The notes under the pieces are model-generated. The model saw only the letters and a program-made list of their open reading frames with translations. It had not been told where the DNA came from and made no database searches. Position numbers and translations under genes: made by a program. 64,000 nt of DNA from Dehalococcoidia bacterium. Its GTDB lineage: Bacteria; Chloroflexota; Dehalococcoidia; GIF9; UBA5629. Below, piece by piece: positions 24,842 to 34,379 of the stretch. Position 1 is the first letter of the stretch, and the number at the start of each line of letters is the position of its first letter. The DNA lies in the NCBI GenBank assembly GCA_041653995.1, contig JBAZEK010000003.1, positions 1 through 64,000 of the forward strand. Direction: 5' to 3'.

Positions 24842-24960
24842 CCCTGGCAGTGGCATATTTTCCCGAGGAATCCCTCCCTCAGTATCGTCTGCGCTGAAGC
24901 GTTTCACTTCCGTGTTCGGGATGGGAACGGGTGGTTCCGCCTCGCTCTGACCACCAGAGG
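24842..24960 (-). rRNA. rrf: 5S ribosomal RNA, isolated from 16S and 23S
   Basis: About 119 bases. On the minus strand the sequence has the conserved 5S core GGTTCC-like loop B/C region (CCACCCGTTCCCATCCCGAA, then CACGGAAGTGAAACGCTTCA) and a terminal helix in which CTGGTGG near the 5' end pairs with CCACTGCCAG near the 3' end. No 23S gene lies within the flanking sequence: ruvB is upstream and clpC downstream, all on the same strand. It has its own promoter and downstream T run, so it is a separate transcription unit. Ends are set by the helix and may be off by a few bases. Confidence 0.93.
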
Positions 24961-24978
24961 ACTTTTAATGAATAATAG

Positions 24979-25005
24979 TTTATATAAATACTGCAGCTCT
25001 GTCAA
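24979..25005 (-). promoter_or_regulatory. Promoter of the lone 5S gene
   Basis: On the minus strand: a consensus TTGACA (25005-25000) and TATAAA (24984-24979) with a 15-base spacer, or TAAACT with 17. The predicted start is a short distance ahead of the mature 5S end, so a small 5' trim would be needed. It begins about 25 bases after the ruvB stop codon. Confidence 0.5.
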
Positions 25006-25030
25006 ATACCGGCCTGTGACTGCCACCCTT

Positions 25031-26068
25031 CTACCAGAGTGAACCCTGCGGAGAGCGCCCCCTTTTATAAGCGATACCGAGGTGCTCGTAGGCCAGCCGT
25101 GTGGCCACGCGTCCCCTGGGAGTCCTCTCCAGGAATCCCAGTTGCAGCAGGTAAGGCTCGTAAACACCTTCTATTGTGTCGGACTCCTCGCTGATGGAGG
25201 CCGCAATGGTATCCAGGCCCACCGGCCCGCCATCGAATTTCTGTATGATGGTCCTCATTACCTTGCGGTCGATCTCATCCAGTCCGAGCTGGTCCACCTC
25301 CAGTTTGCCCATCGCCTCGAGGGTTACTTCCTGCGTGACCACTCCATTGGCCTTGACCTGGGCATAGTCGCGGATGCGCTTGAGCAGGCGATTGGCCACG
25401 CGCGGGGTGCCGCGGGCGCGGCAGGCGATTAAATTTATGCTCCCGTCATCTATCTTCAGCTTCAAAATACGGGCCGAGCGATTGATAATAGAGCCGATGG
25501 CATCAACATCATAGAAATCCAGCCTGTGCACCGAGCCGAACCTGTCCCTCAGGGGGGAGCTCATAGCGGCATAGCGTGTGGTGGCGCCGATGAGTGTAAA
25601 GCGGGGCAGGTTCAGCCGCAGGCTCCTGGACCCCGGCCCCTTTCCCAAGATAATATCCAGAGCATAATCTTCCATTGCGGGATAGAGTATCTCCTCTACA
25701 ATCCTGCTCAGCCTGTGAACCTCATCGATGAAGAGCACATCGCCCTTCTGCAGATTGGTCAGTATGGCCGCCAGGTCGCCAGGACGCTCGATGGCCGGCC
25801 CCGAGCTGACCTTGATATTTACGCCCATCTCACCGGCGATAATGAAAGCCAGCGTGGTCTTGCCCAGCCCGGGAGGCCCGTAAAGCAGGATGTGGTCGAT
25901 GGCCTCGCCACGCTTCTGCGCAGCTTTTATCCCGATATCGAGGTTCTCTTTGACCTTATGCTGCCCGATAAAATCATCCAGCTTTTTGGGGCGGAGGTTG
26001 GCATCCAGCGTGGTATCCTCCGGACCCAGCTTACCTGATACTATGCGCGGTGATTCCTCTTCCTGCAT
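25031..26068 (-). CDS. ruvB: Holliday junction DNA helicase RuvB
   Basis: A 345-residue AAA+ motor. LRPKKLDDFIGQHKVKENL leads into Walker A YGPPGLGKTTLAFIIAGEM. Walker B and the following motif are FIDEVHRLSR. TLIGATTRYAAMSSPLRDRFG carries sensor 1 and the arginine finger. A C-terminal winged helix (GVYEPYLLQLGFLERTPRGRVAT) completes it. RuvB drives branch migration with RuvA; ruvA and ruvC are not adjacent. A TATAAT at 26102-26097 may be the -10 of its promoter, 29 bases upstream. Confidence 0.96.
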   Translation of the reverse strand: MQEEESPRIVSGKLGPEDTTLDANLRPKKLDDFIGQHKVKENLDIGIKAAQKRGEAIDHILLYGPPGLGKTTLAFIIAGEMGVNIKVSSGPAIERPGDLAAILTNLQKGDVLFIDEVHRLSRIVEEILYPAMEDYALDIILGKGPGSRSLRLNLPRFTLIGATTRYAAMSSPLRDRFGSVHRLDFYDVDAIGSIINRSARILKLKIDDGSINLIACRARGTPRVANRLLKRIRDYAQVKANGVVTQEVTLEAMGKLEVDQLGLDEIDRKVMRTIIQKFDGGPVGLDTIAASISEESDTIEGVYEPYLLQLGFLERTPRGRVATRLAYEHLGIAYKRGRSPQGSLW

Positions 26069-26147
26069 TCCGGATACGCCTTAGTTATTCAGTAGCATTA
26101 TAGCACACGGTTTAGCTGCCGAACGTTGCAGTTATCGGATGAAATAA

Positions 26148-26176
26148 AGCGACCCTGCCGCAGCGGCAGGGTCGCT
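26148..26176 (-). terminator. Rho-independent terminator of rpoB-rpoC
   Basis: A perfect 12-bp stem AGCGACCCTGCC (26148-26159) and GGCAGGGTCGCT (26165-26176) with a 5-base loop. It lies 26 bases past the rpoC stop and is followed on the minus strand by TTTATTTC. Confidence 0.85.
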
Positions 26177-26201
26177 CTGAATTACGCTGATATGACTATC
26201 A

Positions 26202-29200
26202 TTATTCCTGTTCGACCTGGCTATCGGCCGGCTCTTCAGCCTCTACCTCGTCGACAGCCAGAGGATTAACGAAGTTGCTCACTGATTCGGCGAATACCTC
26301 GGGACTGTCCTCCAGCAACCTGTTGATGGGTTTGCCCAGCTTCTGTGTCAGGGTTATGGTGGACGGTATCAGCTTACCGATGATGACGTTCTCTTTGAGT
26401 CCGTGAAGCCTGTCGGTCTTGCCCCAGATGGCCGCTTCGGCCAGCACCCTCGTCGTCTCCTGGAAGGACGCTGCCGCCAGCCAGCTGTCAGTATTCAGCG
26501 ATGCCCTGGTTATGCCCAACAGGACCGGCCTCGCAACGGCCTGGTCGCCGCCTTCAGCTTCCATCATGGCATTGATATTCTCGAAATCGAGCCTGTCGAC
26601 CAGGTCGCCCACCAGCAGGTCGGTATCGCCCGAGAACTCCACCCTGACCATCCTCAGCATCTGCCTGACAATGGTCTCGATGTGCTTGTCGTTTATATTC
26701 ACGCCTTGAGAGCGGTACACCTTCTGTACCTCGTCTATCAAGTAGCGCAGTACGTCCTGCCTGCCGTTGATATGAAGGATGTCCTGCGGATCTTTAACGC
26801 CCTCGATGAGCTTGTCACCGGCGCGAACATAATCGCCCTGTTTGACCAGGATATGCGCGGTCACCGGTATATCATCGTATTTGCGCTCGTCCTTCTCTTC
26901 GTAGGTCAGGGTGATTTTGCCACCCTCGATTTTAGTCACACCGTCTACACGGGCAAGCAGCGGCTTGAGGCCCTGTTCCCCCGATTTAACCAGCGAGGCA
27001 TCAGGCTCAGCCAGAACATCGCCTCCCCTGACATAGGCGTTGTTCTCAGCCAGAGTCTTATAGCCGGCAGGTATATCGTAATCGATGGGGTATTTCTCGA
27101 TATGCGTAATGATGATCTCGCGTTTCTTAAGAATCCCCTCTTCGACGACCTCGTTCAGGTTCACTGTGCCATCTATCTCCGTAAGTATAGCTTTGCCTTT
27201 GGGGATCCTGGCCTCGAAAAGCTCTTCCACGCGCGGCAGACCGGTGGTGATATCCATACCTACCACACCACCTGTGTGGAAGGTCCTCAGCGTCAGCTGT
27301 GTGCCCGGCTCGCCGATACTCTGGGCTGAGATGATACCGACCGCCGTGCCGATCTTAACCAGCTCGGTGGAGGACAGGTCCCGCCCGTAGCAATGGCGGC
27401 AGACGCCGCGCTTGGAGTTGCAGATGAGCGGAGATCGTATGCTTATCTCTTTAATATCGGCCTGGACGATCTGCTTTATCTTGTCCTCGTCGATCATTTC
27501 GTTCCTGGCAACGATGACTTCACCGGTCCCCGGATGAGCGATGTCCCTGGCTGCCAGCCGCCCCTTGATCCTCTCCTCAAATGAGGGCAGCAGCCCCTTC
27601 TCTTTATCGCCGTAGACGGCTGAGAATACAAGCCCTTCGCCGGAGTACCCGCAGTCCTCTTCCAGAATGATCAATTCCTGCGCCACATCTATCAGGCGAC
27701 GTGTGAGGTAACCCGCGTCCGATGTCCTGAGCGCCGTATCGGCAAGGCCCTTGCGCGCTCCGTGGGTGGACATGAAATATTCCATCACCGATAGGCCTTC
27801 CCTGAAGCTCGCCTTGATAGGGAACGGGATGATGCGTCCGGAGGGGTCGGTCATGAGACCCCTCATGCCGGCCATCTGTCTGATCTGCGATATATTACCT
27901 TTGGCGCCGGAATTGGCCATCATGTAGACGCCGCCGTAGCGGTCCAGCGATTTTTTGATCTCATCCTCTATCTGATTGGTCGTGCGCGTCCATACGTCGA
28001 TAGCCTGAGCCTCGTATTCTTCCTCGGTTATCAGGCCTTTGTTGTACTGGCTCTGCAGGATGGCGATGTCCTCGTCCCCCCTGCTCATGAGCTTCTGCTT
28101 GACCTTGGGCACCTCTATATCCCTGGCGGATATGGTAGTGCCGGATTTGGTTGTATACTCAAATCCCAGCCTTTTGAGCTCGTCCAGCATGCGCACTGTT
28201 TTTTCACGGCCGCACCAGCGAAAGCACTCTGATACAAGGCGACGCAGGTCGCCCTTGCTGGTGGCGAAGTTGCAGAACCCATTGTAGGGCTCATGGTATC
28301 TCAATTCGTCCGGCAATATCTGATTGAATATGATGCGTCCGATGCTGGTCTTGAATGTCCTGCTGTCCGGCCCCGGCAAACGCATCTCTTTGTATTGCGA
28401 CGGCTCTGTTTCCGCAACGGCCTCTGTTTCCGCGGCCTCTGCTTCCGCAACGGCCTCTGTTTCGGCATCGATCTTCTCTTCCTCCGGCGCCTGTTCAGAT
28501 CCCTTGATCCTGACCAGTATTTCCTCATGCAGGTCAGGGAAAGTGGCATCACCTGTGATCTTGAACATCTCGTAGGCAAGGATAGCCTCGGCGGGTCCGC
28601 CGAACAGCTTGGGTTTATCCACGGTGGACGGCTTCATATTAGTCAGGTAATAGCACCCAAGCACCATATCCAGGGTGGGCGTCATCACAGGCTCGCCCGA
28701 GCTGGGCAACAGCATATTGTGTACGCTCAGCATCTGCTCCCGCGCCTCGCGTACAGCCGACCTGGAGAGCGGCACATGCACGGCCATCTGGTCACCATCG
28801 AAGTCGGCGTTGAAAGCCGAGCATACCAGAGGATGCAGCTGAATAGCGCTGCCCTCGATCAGGGTGGGCTCGAAAGCCTGGATGCTCAGCCTGTGCAGCG
28901 TAGGAGCGCGGTTTAACATCACCGGACGTTCCTTGATCACCTCGGCCAATATATCCCAGACTTCCGCCCGGGCCCGCTCAACCTGTCTGCGGGCGCTTTT
29001 AATATTGTGCGCGTATCCCTGTTCTATCAGCCTGCGCATGACAAAGGGCTTGAAAAGCTCCAATGCCATATGCTTGGGCAGGCCGCACTGATGCAGCTTG
29101 AGTTCGGGCCCTACCACGATAACCGAGCGACCGCTGTAATCAACACGTTTTCCCAGCAGATTCTGGCGAAATCTTCCCTGCTTGCCTCGCAGCATATCTG

Positions 29201-30383
29201 AAAGCGACTTGAGTTTATGAGTGCTGGCGGCGCTGGGCAGCCTTCCCCTTCTGCCATTGTCGATCAGGGCATCGACCGCTTCCTGCAACATCCTTTTTTC
29301 GTTGCGCACGATGATCTCGGGCGCCCCGAGCTCCATCAGTTTCTTGAGACGGTTATTGCGGTTGATCACCCTGCGGTAAAGATCGTTAAGGTCGCTGGTG
29401 GCAAACCTGCCGCCGTCGAGTTGCACGATCGGGCGCAGCTCGGGAGGCAGCACCGGTAGTACCGTAAAGATCATCCATTCCGGCTTATTGCCGCTGCGCC
29501 AGAACGCTTCCACGATGCGGAGGCGCTTGCTTAATTTCTTGTGCTTCTGTCCTTCACTTTGCCTGATATCTTTGACCAGTTGCTGACGGAGTTCTTCCAG
29601 GCTCATCGCCCTTAAGATATTGAGTATGGCCTCGGCACCCATGCCCACCTCGAAGGCATCGCCGTATTTTTCCCTGTGTTGCTGGTACTCGTTCTCGCTC
29701 AATACCTGCATATGAAGCTTTTTGATCTCGGTATTATCGATCCTGTTGTCATTCTCCAGATCGGCCAGCTTCTCCTCGATTGCTCGCTTCTTCTCCTCCA
29801 GGCTCTCCTGATCAGCCTTATCAGACTTATCGGTTTTATCAGCCTTGTCGGCCTTATCGGGCTTATCGGCTTTGTGGCTGTTCTCAAGCTCTTCCAGGGA
29901 ATTGAGCAGCGACTGTTTCTTATGGGAATAATAGGCTTCCAGCTTTTCACGGCAGGTCTCCTCGTTCCTTGAGACAACCACGTACTGGGCAAAATAGAGC
30001 ACGCGCTCAAGGTTGCGCGGGGATATATCCAGCAGTAGGGCCAGCCGGCTGGGCACGCCCTTGGCAAACCAGATATGTGCAACCGGAGCGGCCAGGGTGA
30101 TATGGCCCATGCGCTCACGGCGCACCTTGGAGTGCTCCACGGTGACACCGCACCTTTCGCAGGTAACACCGCGATAGCGGATTTTCTTGTACTTGCCGCA
30201 ATAGCACTCGTAGTTCTTGACCGGGCCGAAGATCCTTTCGCAGAAGAGACCGTCCTTCTCTGGTTTAAGCGTACGGTAGTTGATGGTCTCCGGCTCGGTT
30301 ACCTCGCCGTAAGACCAGTCCTCGATTTGTGTGGGCGACGCCAGGGAGATGCGTATTGCGTTAAAATCGTTTATTTCGAACAC
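26202..30383 (-). CDS. rpoC: RNA polymerase subunit beta-prime
   Basis: A 1393-residue RpoC. The N-terminal zinc site is Cys60, Cys62, Cys75 and Cys78. The Mg-binding catalytic motif NADFDGDQ is at residues 525-532. The trigger-loop region (GLRGLMTDPSG), the second zinc site (CNSKRGVCRHCYGRD) and a C-terminal AAAIWG-like end are all present. Two low-complexity stretches look lineage-specific: a Lys/Asp run of ADK-type repeats at about 170-192, and a Glu/Ala run with EAVAE repeats at about 630-662. Start lies 10 bases downstream of the rpoB stop. The acidic tail ends EEPADSQVEQE. Confidence 0.97.
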   Translation of the reverse strand: MFEINDFNAIRISLASPTQIEDWSYGEVTEPETINYRTLKPEKDGLFCERIFGPVKNYECYCGKYKKIRYRGVTCERCGVTVEHSKVRRERMGHITLAAPVAHIWFAKGVPSRLALLLDISPRNLERVLYFAQYVVVSRNEETCREKLEAYYSHKKQSLLNSLEELENSHKADKPDKADKADKTDKSDKADQESLEEKKRAIEEKLADLENDNRIDNTEIKKLHMQVLSENEYQQHREKYGDAFEVGMGAEAILNILRAMSLEELRQQLVKDIRQSEGQKHKKLSKRLRIVEAFWRSGNKPEWMIFTVLPVLPPELRPIVQLDGGRFATSDLNDLYRRVINRNNRLKKLMELGAPEIIVRNEKRMLQEAVDALIDNGRRGRLPSAASTHKLKSLSDMLRGKQGRFRQNLLGKRVDYSGRSVIVVGPELKLHQCGLPKHMALELFKPFVMRRLIEQGYAHNIKSARRQVERARAEVWDILAEVIKERPVMLNRAPTLHRLSIQAFEPTLIEGSAIQLHPLVCSAFNADFDGDQMAVHVPLSRSAVREAREQMLSVHNMLLPSSGEPVMTPTLDMVLGCYYLTNMKPSTVDKPKLFGGPAEAILAYEMFKITGDATFPDLHEEILVRIKGSEQAPEEEKIDAETEAVAEAEAAETEAVAETEPSQYKEMRLPGPDSRTFKTSIGRIIFNQILPDELRYHEPYNGFCNFATSKGDLRRLVSECFRWCGREKTVRMLDELKRLGFEYTTKSGTTISARDIEVPKVKQKLMSRGDEDIAILQSQYNKGLITEEEYEAQAIDVWTRTTNQIEDEIKKSLDRYGGVYMMANSGAKGNISQIRQMAGMRGLMTDPSGRIIPFPIKASFREGLSVMEYFMSTHGARKGLADTALRTSDAGYLTRRLIDVAQELIILEEDCGYSGEGLVFSAVYGDKEKGLLPSFEERIKGRLAARDIAHPGTGEVIVARNEMIDEDKIKQIVQADIKEISIRSPLICNSKRGVCRHCYGRDLSSTELVKIGTAVGIISAQSIGEPGTQLTLRTFHTGGVVGMDITTGLPRVEELFEARIPKGKAILTEIDGTVNLNEVVEEGILKKREIIITHIEKYPIDYDIPAGYKTLAENNAYVRGGDVLAEPDASLVKSGEQGLKPLLARVDGVTKIEGGKITLTYEEKDERKYDDIPVTAHILVKQGDYVRAGDKLIEGVKDPQDILHINGRQDVLRYLIDEVQKVYRSQGVNINDKHIETIVRQMLRMVRVEFSGDTDLLVGDLVDRLDFENINAMMEAEGGDQAVARPVLLGITRASLNTDSWLAAASFQETTRVLAEAAIWGKTDRLHGLKENVIIGKLIPSTITLTQKLGKPINRLLEDSPEVFAESVSNFVNPLAVDEVEAEEPADSQVEQE
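28411..28463 (-). repeat. In-frame 20-bp direct repeat inside rpoC
   Basis: The 20-base sequence at 28411-28430 recurs exactly at 28444-28463, 33 bases (11 codons) apart. It encodes the EAVAE repeats of the acidic stretch in beta-prime. A similar run of short 9- to 12-base repeats at about 29815-29875 encodes the ADK repeats. Both can expand or shrink by slippage without breaking the frame. Confidence 0.8.
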
Positions 30384-30393
30384 TTTATATCCC

Positions 30394-33300
30394 CTATCTT
30401 AAAGCTTTGGGCAGCCCGCCCATTTTTTTCTTATCTTCAAACAGGTTGATGCTCTGGTCCTCCTCGTTCAGTAGCTCCACCGCCAGTCCAAGGCTGCGTA
30501 GCTCCATAAAAAGAACCTTGAATGATTCGGGAACTCCCGGCTGCAACACATCCTCTCCCTTGACCAGTGCCTCGTATGCCTTGGCCCTGCCCTGGACATC
30601 ATCCGATTTGACCGTCAGAAGTTCTTGCAGTGTGTGGCTGGCGCCGTAAGCCTCGAGCGCCCAAACTTCCATTTCACCGAAGCGTTGCCCTCCGAACTGC
30701 GCCTTCCCGCCCAGAGGCTGCTGTGTGATCAACGAGTAGGGTCCCGTCGACCTGGCATGAACTTTGTCATCCACCAGGTGGATCAATTTCATCATATAGA
30801 TTATGCCCACGGTTACAGGCTGGTCGAAAAGCTCGCCTGTCTTGCCGTCGCGCAGTTGGATTTTGCCGAATGTGGGCGGTACGATCTTGGTCTGCATATA
30901 TTCCGCCTCCACCTTCTCGTCCAGTTCCTCTTTGCTGATATCCCTGGGAACCGCTCCCTTTCCGCCGATCTCTTTTTCCAGCCACAATATCAGGCTGGCC
31001 CGCCTGGCCTCACCATGATACTTGCCGCTTTCATCAAACACCTTATCGGCGTTTATAACATGATCACTTAACCATTTCTTAACCAGTGCAAGCCCTTCGT
31101 CGTCAAGGCGATCCTGGTTTATAACGCCCTCTTCCCGGGCCCTGCGCACGATCCATGCCTTGCCCAGCGCATCTTCAACAGCCTCGGTATCCGCACCATC
31201 GAAGATGGGATTGATCACCCTCTCGCCGAAGATGTCGGCGGCCAGGCCCAGATGTGTTTCCAGTATCTGGCCGATATTCATTCTCGAGGGCACACCGATG
31301 GGATTGAGCACAATATCCACGGGCCTGCCATCAGGCATGAACGGCATATCCTCTTCCGGCAGAATAATAGAGATAACACCCTTGTTGCCGTGCCTTCCGG
31401 CCATCTTGTCTCCGACCGAGATCTTGCGGCGTTGGGCAATCCAGACTCTGACCAGTTTGATTACGTTTGCTGGAAGGTCAGCATGGTTATCGCTATTGAA
31501 TTCCGTTACCTCGATTACTTTGCCGCCCTCACCGTGGGGCACCCGCAACGAGGTATCCTTAACTTCGCGCGCTTTCTCACCGAATATAGCCCTGAGCAGC
31601 TTCTCCTCTGCCGTCAGCTCAGTTTCACCTTTAGGTGTAATTTTGCCAACCAATATATCGCCCGGTCCGACCTCGGCACCGACCCTGATTACGCCGAACT
31701 CATCCAGGTCCCTCAGACTCTCTTCTCCGACATTGGGGATATCCTTGGTAATCTCCTCCTTGCCCAGCTTTGTTTCGCGCGCTTCAACCTCATACTTCTC
31801 AATATGGATTGAGGTAAACTTGTCCTGTTTTACCAGCCTTTCGCTGATGATAATGGCGTCTTCAAAGTTGTAGCCCCTCCACGTCATAAACGCGCAAAGC
31901 ACGTTCTGGCCCAGGGCAAGCTCACCGTTTTGAGTGGCAGCCCCGTCAGCTATTACCTGTCCGGTTGTGACGATGTCTCCCCGCCTGACAACCGGGCGCT
32001 GGTTAATGCACGTCCCCTGGTTGGTGCGGTAAAATTTGGTCAGGTTATAATCACGTTTTCTGCCGTCGCTCTTGACGGTTATTTTCTTGCTGTCGACGGC
32101 CACGACCTCGCCTTTCTCTGCGGCGTAGACCACCTGCCCGCTGTACTTGGCAACCTCACTTTCCATGCCCGTGCCGATAAGGGGAGCTTCTGGTTTGACC
32201 AGGGGCACGCCCTGACGCTGCATATTCGAACCCATAAGCGCACGGTTGGCATCGTCGTGTTCAAGGAAAGGGATCAGTGCCGTGGTAACGCTGAAAACCT
32301 GTTTGGGTGAAACGTCCATATAGTCGATTTTCTCGGGCGGCTCCGTCACATATTTTCCGCTCCGGATAGCGCCGACACGCTCCTCCATGAATTCGTCCCT
32401 GGCATTGAGCGGCGCATTGGCCTGTGCAATACATTTATTGGTTTCCCTGTCAGCGGTGAAATATTCGATCTCACCTGAAACATACGGTACTATTTTGATG
32501 GCGCAGGATGGCAACGCGGCAATCTTTTTAGCCAGAGATTCGTCTATCAGCGTACCTGCCGCCGCCACCGGCTTTTTCTTGCTGTCGAGAACATCCTGCC
32601 GCAGCATCCTGCCGGGCAGCATTTCGGAGGTGTTGCTCAATTCTACATAAACCTTGCGGTAGGGAGTCTCTATGAAGCCCAGACCGTCTATGCGCGCATA
32701 GGTCGCCAGCGAACCGATAAGACCGATATTAGGACCTTCCGGAGTTTCGATCGGACATATCTTGCCGTAATGAGAATGGTGGACGTCGCGTACATCGAAT
32801 CCGGCGCGCTCGCGGGAGAGGCCACCCGGCCCCATCGCAGAGAGTCGGCGCTTGTGAGTGAGCTCAGCCAGTGGATTGGTCTGATCCATAAACTGCGAGA
32901 GCTGAGAGCCGCCGAAAAATTCCCTCATGGAGGCAATGATGGGCCTGTTATTAATAAGGTTAGTGGGGGTGGGATCATCGCTCTGCAGGCTCATCCTTTC
33001 CTTTATTGTACGTTCCAGCCTGATGAGGCCGACCCTGAACTGGTTCTGGATCAGGTGGCCGGTCGTCCTGACGCGCCGGTTACCCAGATGGTCGATATCA
33101 TCGGGCATCACCTTTTCATTATTTATCTGTATTATCTTGCGAATAATTTCAACCAGGTCGCGCGGTTTGAGAGCGCGCGAGGTCACTTTGTAACCAAGTT
33201 CCGCGTATTCCAGCCGCTTATTAAGCTTGAACCTGCCTATCCTGCCCAGGTCATATCTCCTGGGATGAAAAAACATATTAATTATTAAGCTTTTGGCGCT

Positions 33301-34113
33301 GTCGCCATCCGGCGGCTCGCCGGGACGCAGTTTCTTATAAATATCGATCAGCGATTCTTTCTTGGTCCTGATCGATTCCGGCTCCTTGTCGATTGTCGTA
33401 GAGATATACTTGTGCTCGGGATTATCATCATCGACCTTGAATAATTCCAGCAGTTCCTCATCCGTATTACAGTTCAGCGCATCTTCGGGATCGCCCTCCC
33501 CGCTGATGGCACGCAGCAAAGTCGTAACACCTATCTTGCGCCGCCCGTCTATCTTGGCCCAGATCACGTCTTTGCCGGAGGTCTCAAATTCGAGCCATGC
33601 GCCGTGCTCAGGGATCAGCTTGGCGTTGCAGAGCCGCCTCCCGCTGTCCTCTGTCACCAAGGTAAAATACACACCGGGCGAACGAATCAACTGGTTGACA
33701 ACCACCCTCTCCGCACCACTGATGATGAACGTCCCGTTCTCAGTCATGAGAGGAATCTCGCCCAGAAAGACTTCCTGTTCCTTAATTTCCCCCGTCTCTT
33801 TTATCAGCAGGCTGGCACGCACATAAAGATTTGACTGATAGCTCATGTCTCTCTCACGACAATTAGCAACATCGTGCGTGGGAGGGCGAAATTCGTAACC
33901 CGTGAAAGAAAGCTCCATCTTGCCGCCCGTGAAGTCCTTTATAGGGGACACTTCCTGCAGCAGGTCCTTAATTCCTTCCTCCATAAACCATCTGAAAGAA
34001 TCAAGCTGTACCTGTATAAGGTTGGGTATCTCGAGCACCTGGGGCAGGCGGGCATAATTTTTGCTCTTGACAACAGGCAGGTTGTTATTCTCTGCGGCGA
34101 TAGAAATAGACAT
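30394..34113 (-). CDS. rpoB: RNA polymerase subunit beta
   Basis: A 1239-residue RpoB. It starts with ARLPQVLEIPNLIQVQLDSFRWF. The rifampicin region is present (FFGGSQLSQFMDQTNPLAELTHKRRLSAMGPGGL), with SQLSQFMDQ and the HKRRLSALGPGGL-type motif matching rifampicin-sensitive enzymes apart from Leu to Met. The flap and catalytic regions (GDKMAGRHGNKGV, RSTGPYSLITQQPLGGKAQFGGQRFGEMEVWALEAYGA) are intact. The ribosomal protein genes rplKAJL that usually precede rpoB are absent here; rpoB has its own promoter 130 bases upstream. AGGAGA serves as ribosome site. Confidence 0.97.
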   Translation of the reverse strand: MSISIAAENNNLPVVKSKNYARLPQVLEIPNLIQVQLDSFRWFMEEGIKDLLQEVSPIKDFTGGKMELSFTGYEFRPPTHDVANCRERDMSYQSNLYVRASLLIKETGEIKEQEVFLGEIPLMTENGTFIISGAERVVVNQLIRSPGVYFTLVTEDSGRRLCNAKLIPEHGAWLEFETSGKDVIWAKIDGRRKIGVTTLLRAISGEGDPEDALNCNTDEELLELFKVDDDNPEHKYISTTIDKEPESIRTKKESLIDIYKKLRPGEPPDGDSAKSLIINMFFHPRRYDLGRIGRFKLNKRLEYAELGYKVTSRALKPRDLVEIIRKIIQINNEKVMPDDIDHLGNRRVRTTGHLIQNQFRVGLIRLERTIKERMSLQSDDPTPTNLINNRPIIASMREFFGGSQLSQFMDQTNPLAELTHKRRLSAMGPGGLSRERAGFDVRDVHHSHYGKICPIETPEGPNIGLIGSLATYARIDGLGFIETPYRKVYVELSNTSEMLPGRMLRQDVLDSKKKPVAAAGTLIDESLAKKIAALPSCAIKIVPYVSGEIEYFTADRETNKCIAQANAPLNARDEFMEERVGAIRSGKYVTEPPEKIDYMDVSPKQVFSVTTALIPFLEHDDANRALMGSNMQRQGVPLVKPEAPLIGTGMESEVAKYSGQVVYAAEKGEVVAVDSKKITVKSDGRKRDYNLTKFYRTNQGTCINQRPVVRRGDIVTTGQVIADGAATQNGELALGQNVLCAFMTWRGYNFEDAIIISERLVKQDKFTSIHIEKYEVEARETKLGKEEITKDIPNVGEESLRDLDEFGVIRVGAEVGPGDILVGKITPKGETELTAEEKLLRAIFGEKAREVKDTSLRVPHGEGGKVIEVTEFNSDNHADLPANVIKLVRVWIAQRRKISVGDKMAGRHGNKGVISIILPEEDMPFMPDGRPVDIVLNPIGVPSRMNIGQILETHLGLAADIFGERVINPIFDGADTEAVEDALGKAWIVRRAREEGVINQDRLDDEGLALVKKWLSDHVINADKVFDESGKYHGEARRASLILWLEKEIGGKGAVPRDISKEELDEKVEAEYMQTKIVPPTFGKIQLRDGKTGELFDQPVTVGIIYMMKLIHLVDDKVHARSTGPYSLITQQPLGGKAQFGGQRFGEMEVWALEAYGASHTLQELLTVKSDDVQGRAKAYEALVKGEDVLQPGVPESFKVLFMELRSLGLAVELLNEEDQSINLFEDKKKMGGLPKALR

Positions 34114-34250
34114 ATCTTCTCCTGTCCTATTAGTTACCGGTCGTCTGCGAACTGCTTTGTCAAATTAAATAGAAGATGACAATAGCTGGAATATTTATAC
34201 GGGACAATGATTTGACGCCCTAAGTAGAAATGGCATAATAGCAAATTTAT

Positions 34251-34279
34251 AATATAGCAGTAATCTTATCATCTGTCAA
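34251..34279 (-). promoter_or_regulatory. Promoter of rpoB-rpoC
   Basis: On the minus strand: a consensus TTGACA (34279-34274), a 17-base spacer and TATATT (34256-34251). The predicted start near 34244 leaves a leader of about 130 bases before rpoB. I see no obvious attenuator stem in it. Confidence 0.75.
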
Positions 34280-34366
34280 ATCGTATTAATGAACCGGCTG
34301 TTCAGAAGGGACAATGCCCTCCGGATTTCCCAGCAAAAGCAGGACAGCTTTTATACATAATTGTTG

Positions 34367-34372
34367 TATAAT
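34367..34372 (+). promoter_or_regulatory. -10 box of holB, near-leaderless start
   Basis: A perfect TATAAT. The predicted start point is 34379, one base before ATG 34380. The -35 region is poor (AGGACA at 34341-34346 with a 20-base gap is the best I see). Confidence 0.5.
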
Positions 34373-34379
34373 ACCTAAA

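Noticed and set aside
26403..27329. A 308-codon open frame antisense to rpoC
   Set aside because: A shadow of the RpoC C-terminal region; no ribosome site and no recognisable domain.
28293..28916. A 207-codon open frame antisense to rpoC
   Set aside because: It lies entirely opposite conserved RpoC sequence, and its product is made of repeats that mirror the acidic insert.
29813..29880. Short regular repeats that could be read as a CRISPR or tandem array
   Set aside because: The repeats are 9-12 bases, have no spacers, and lie in frame inside rpoC as ADK codons.
34212..34241. A plus-strand TTGACG/TAATAG pair upstream of holB
   Set aside because: The -10 match is poor and spacing is off. 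The TATAAT at 34367 is a better start signal, and the region belongs mainly to the rpoB leader on the other strand.
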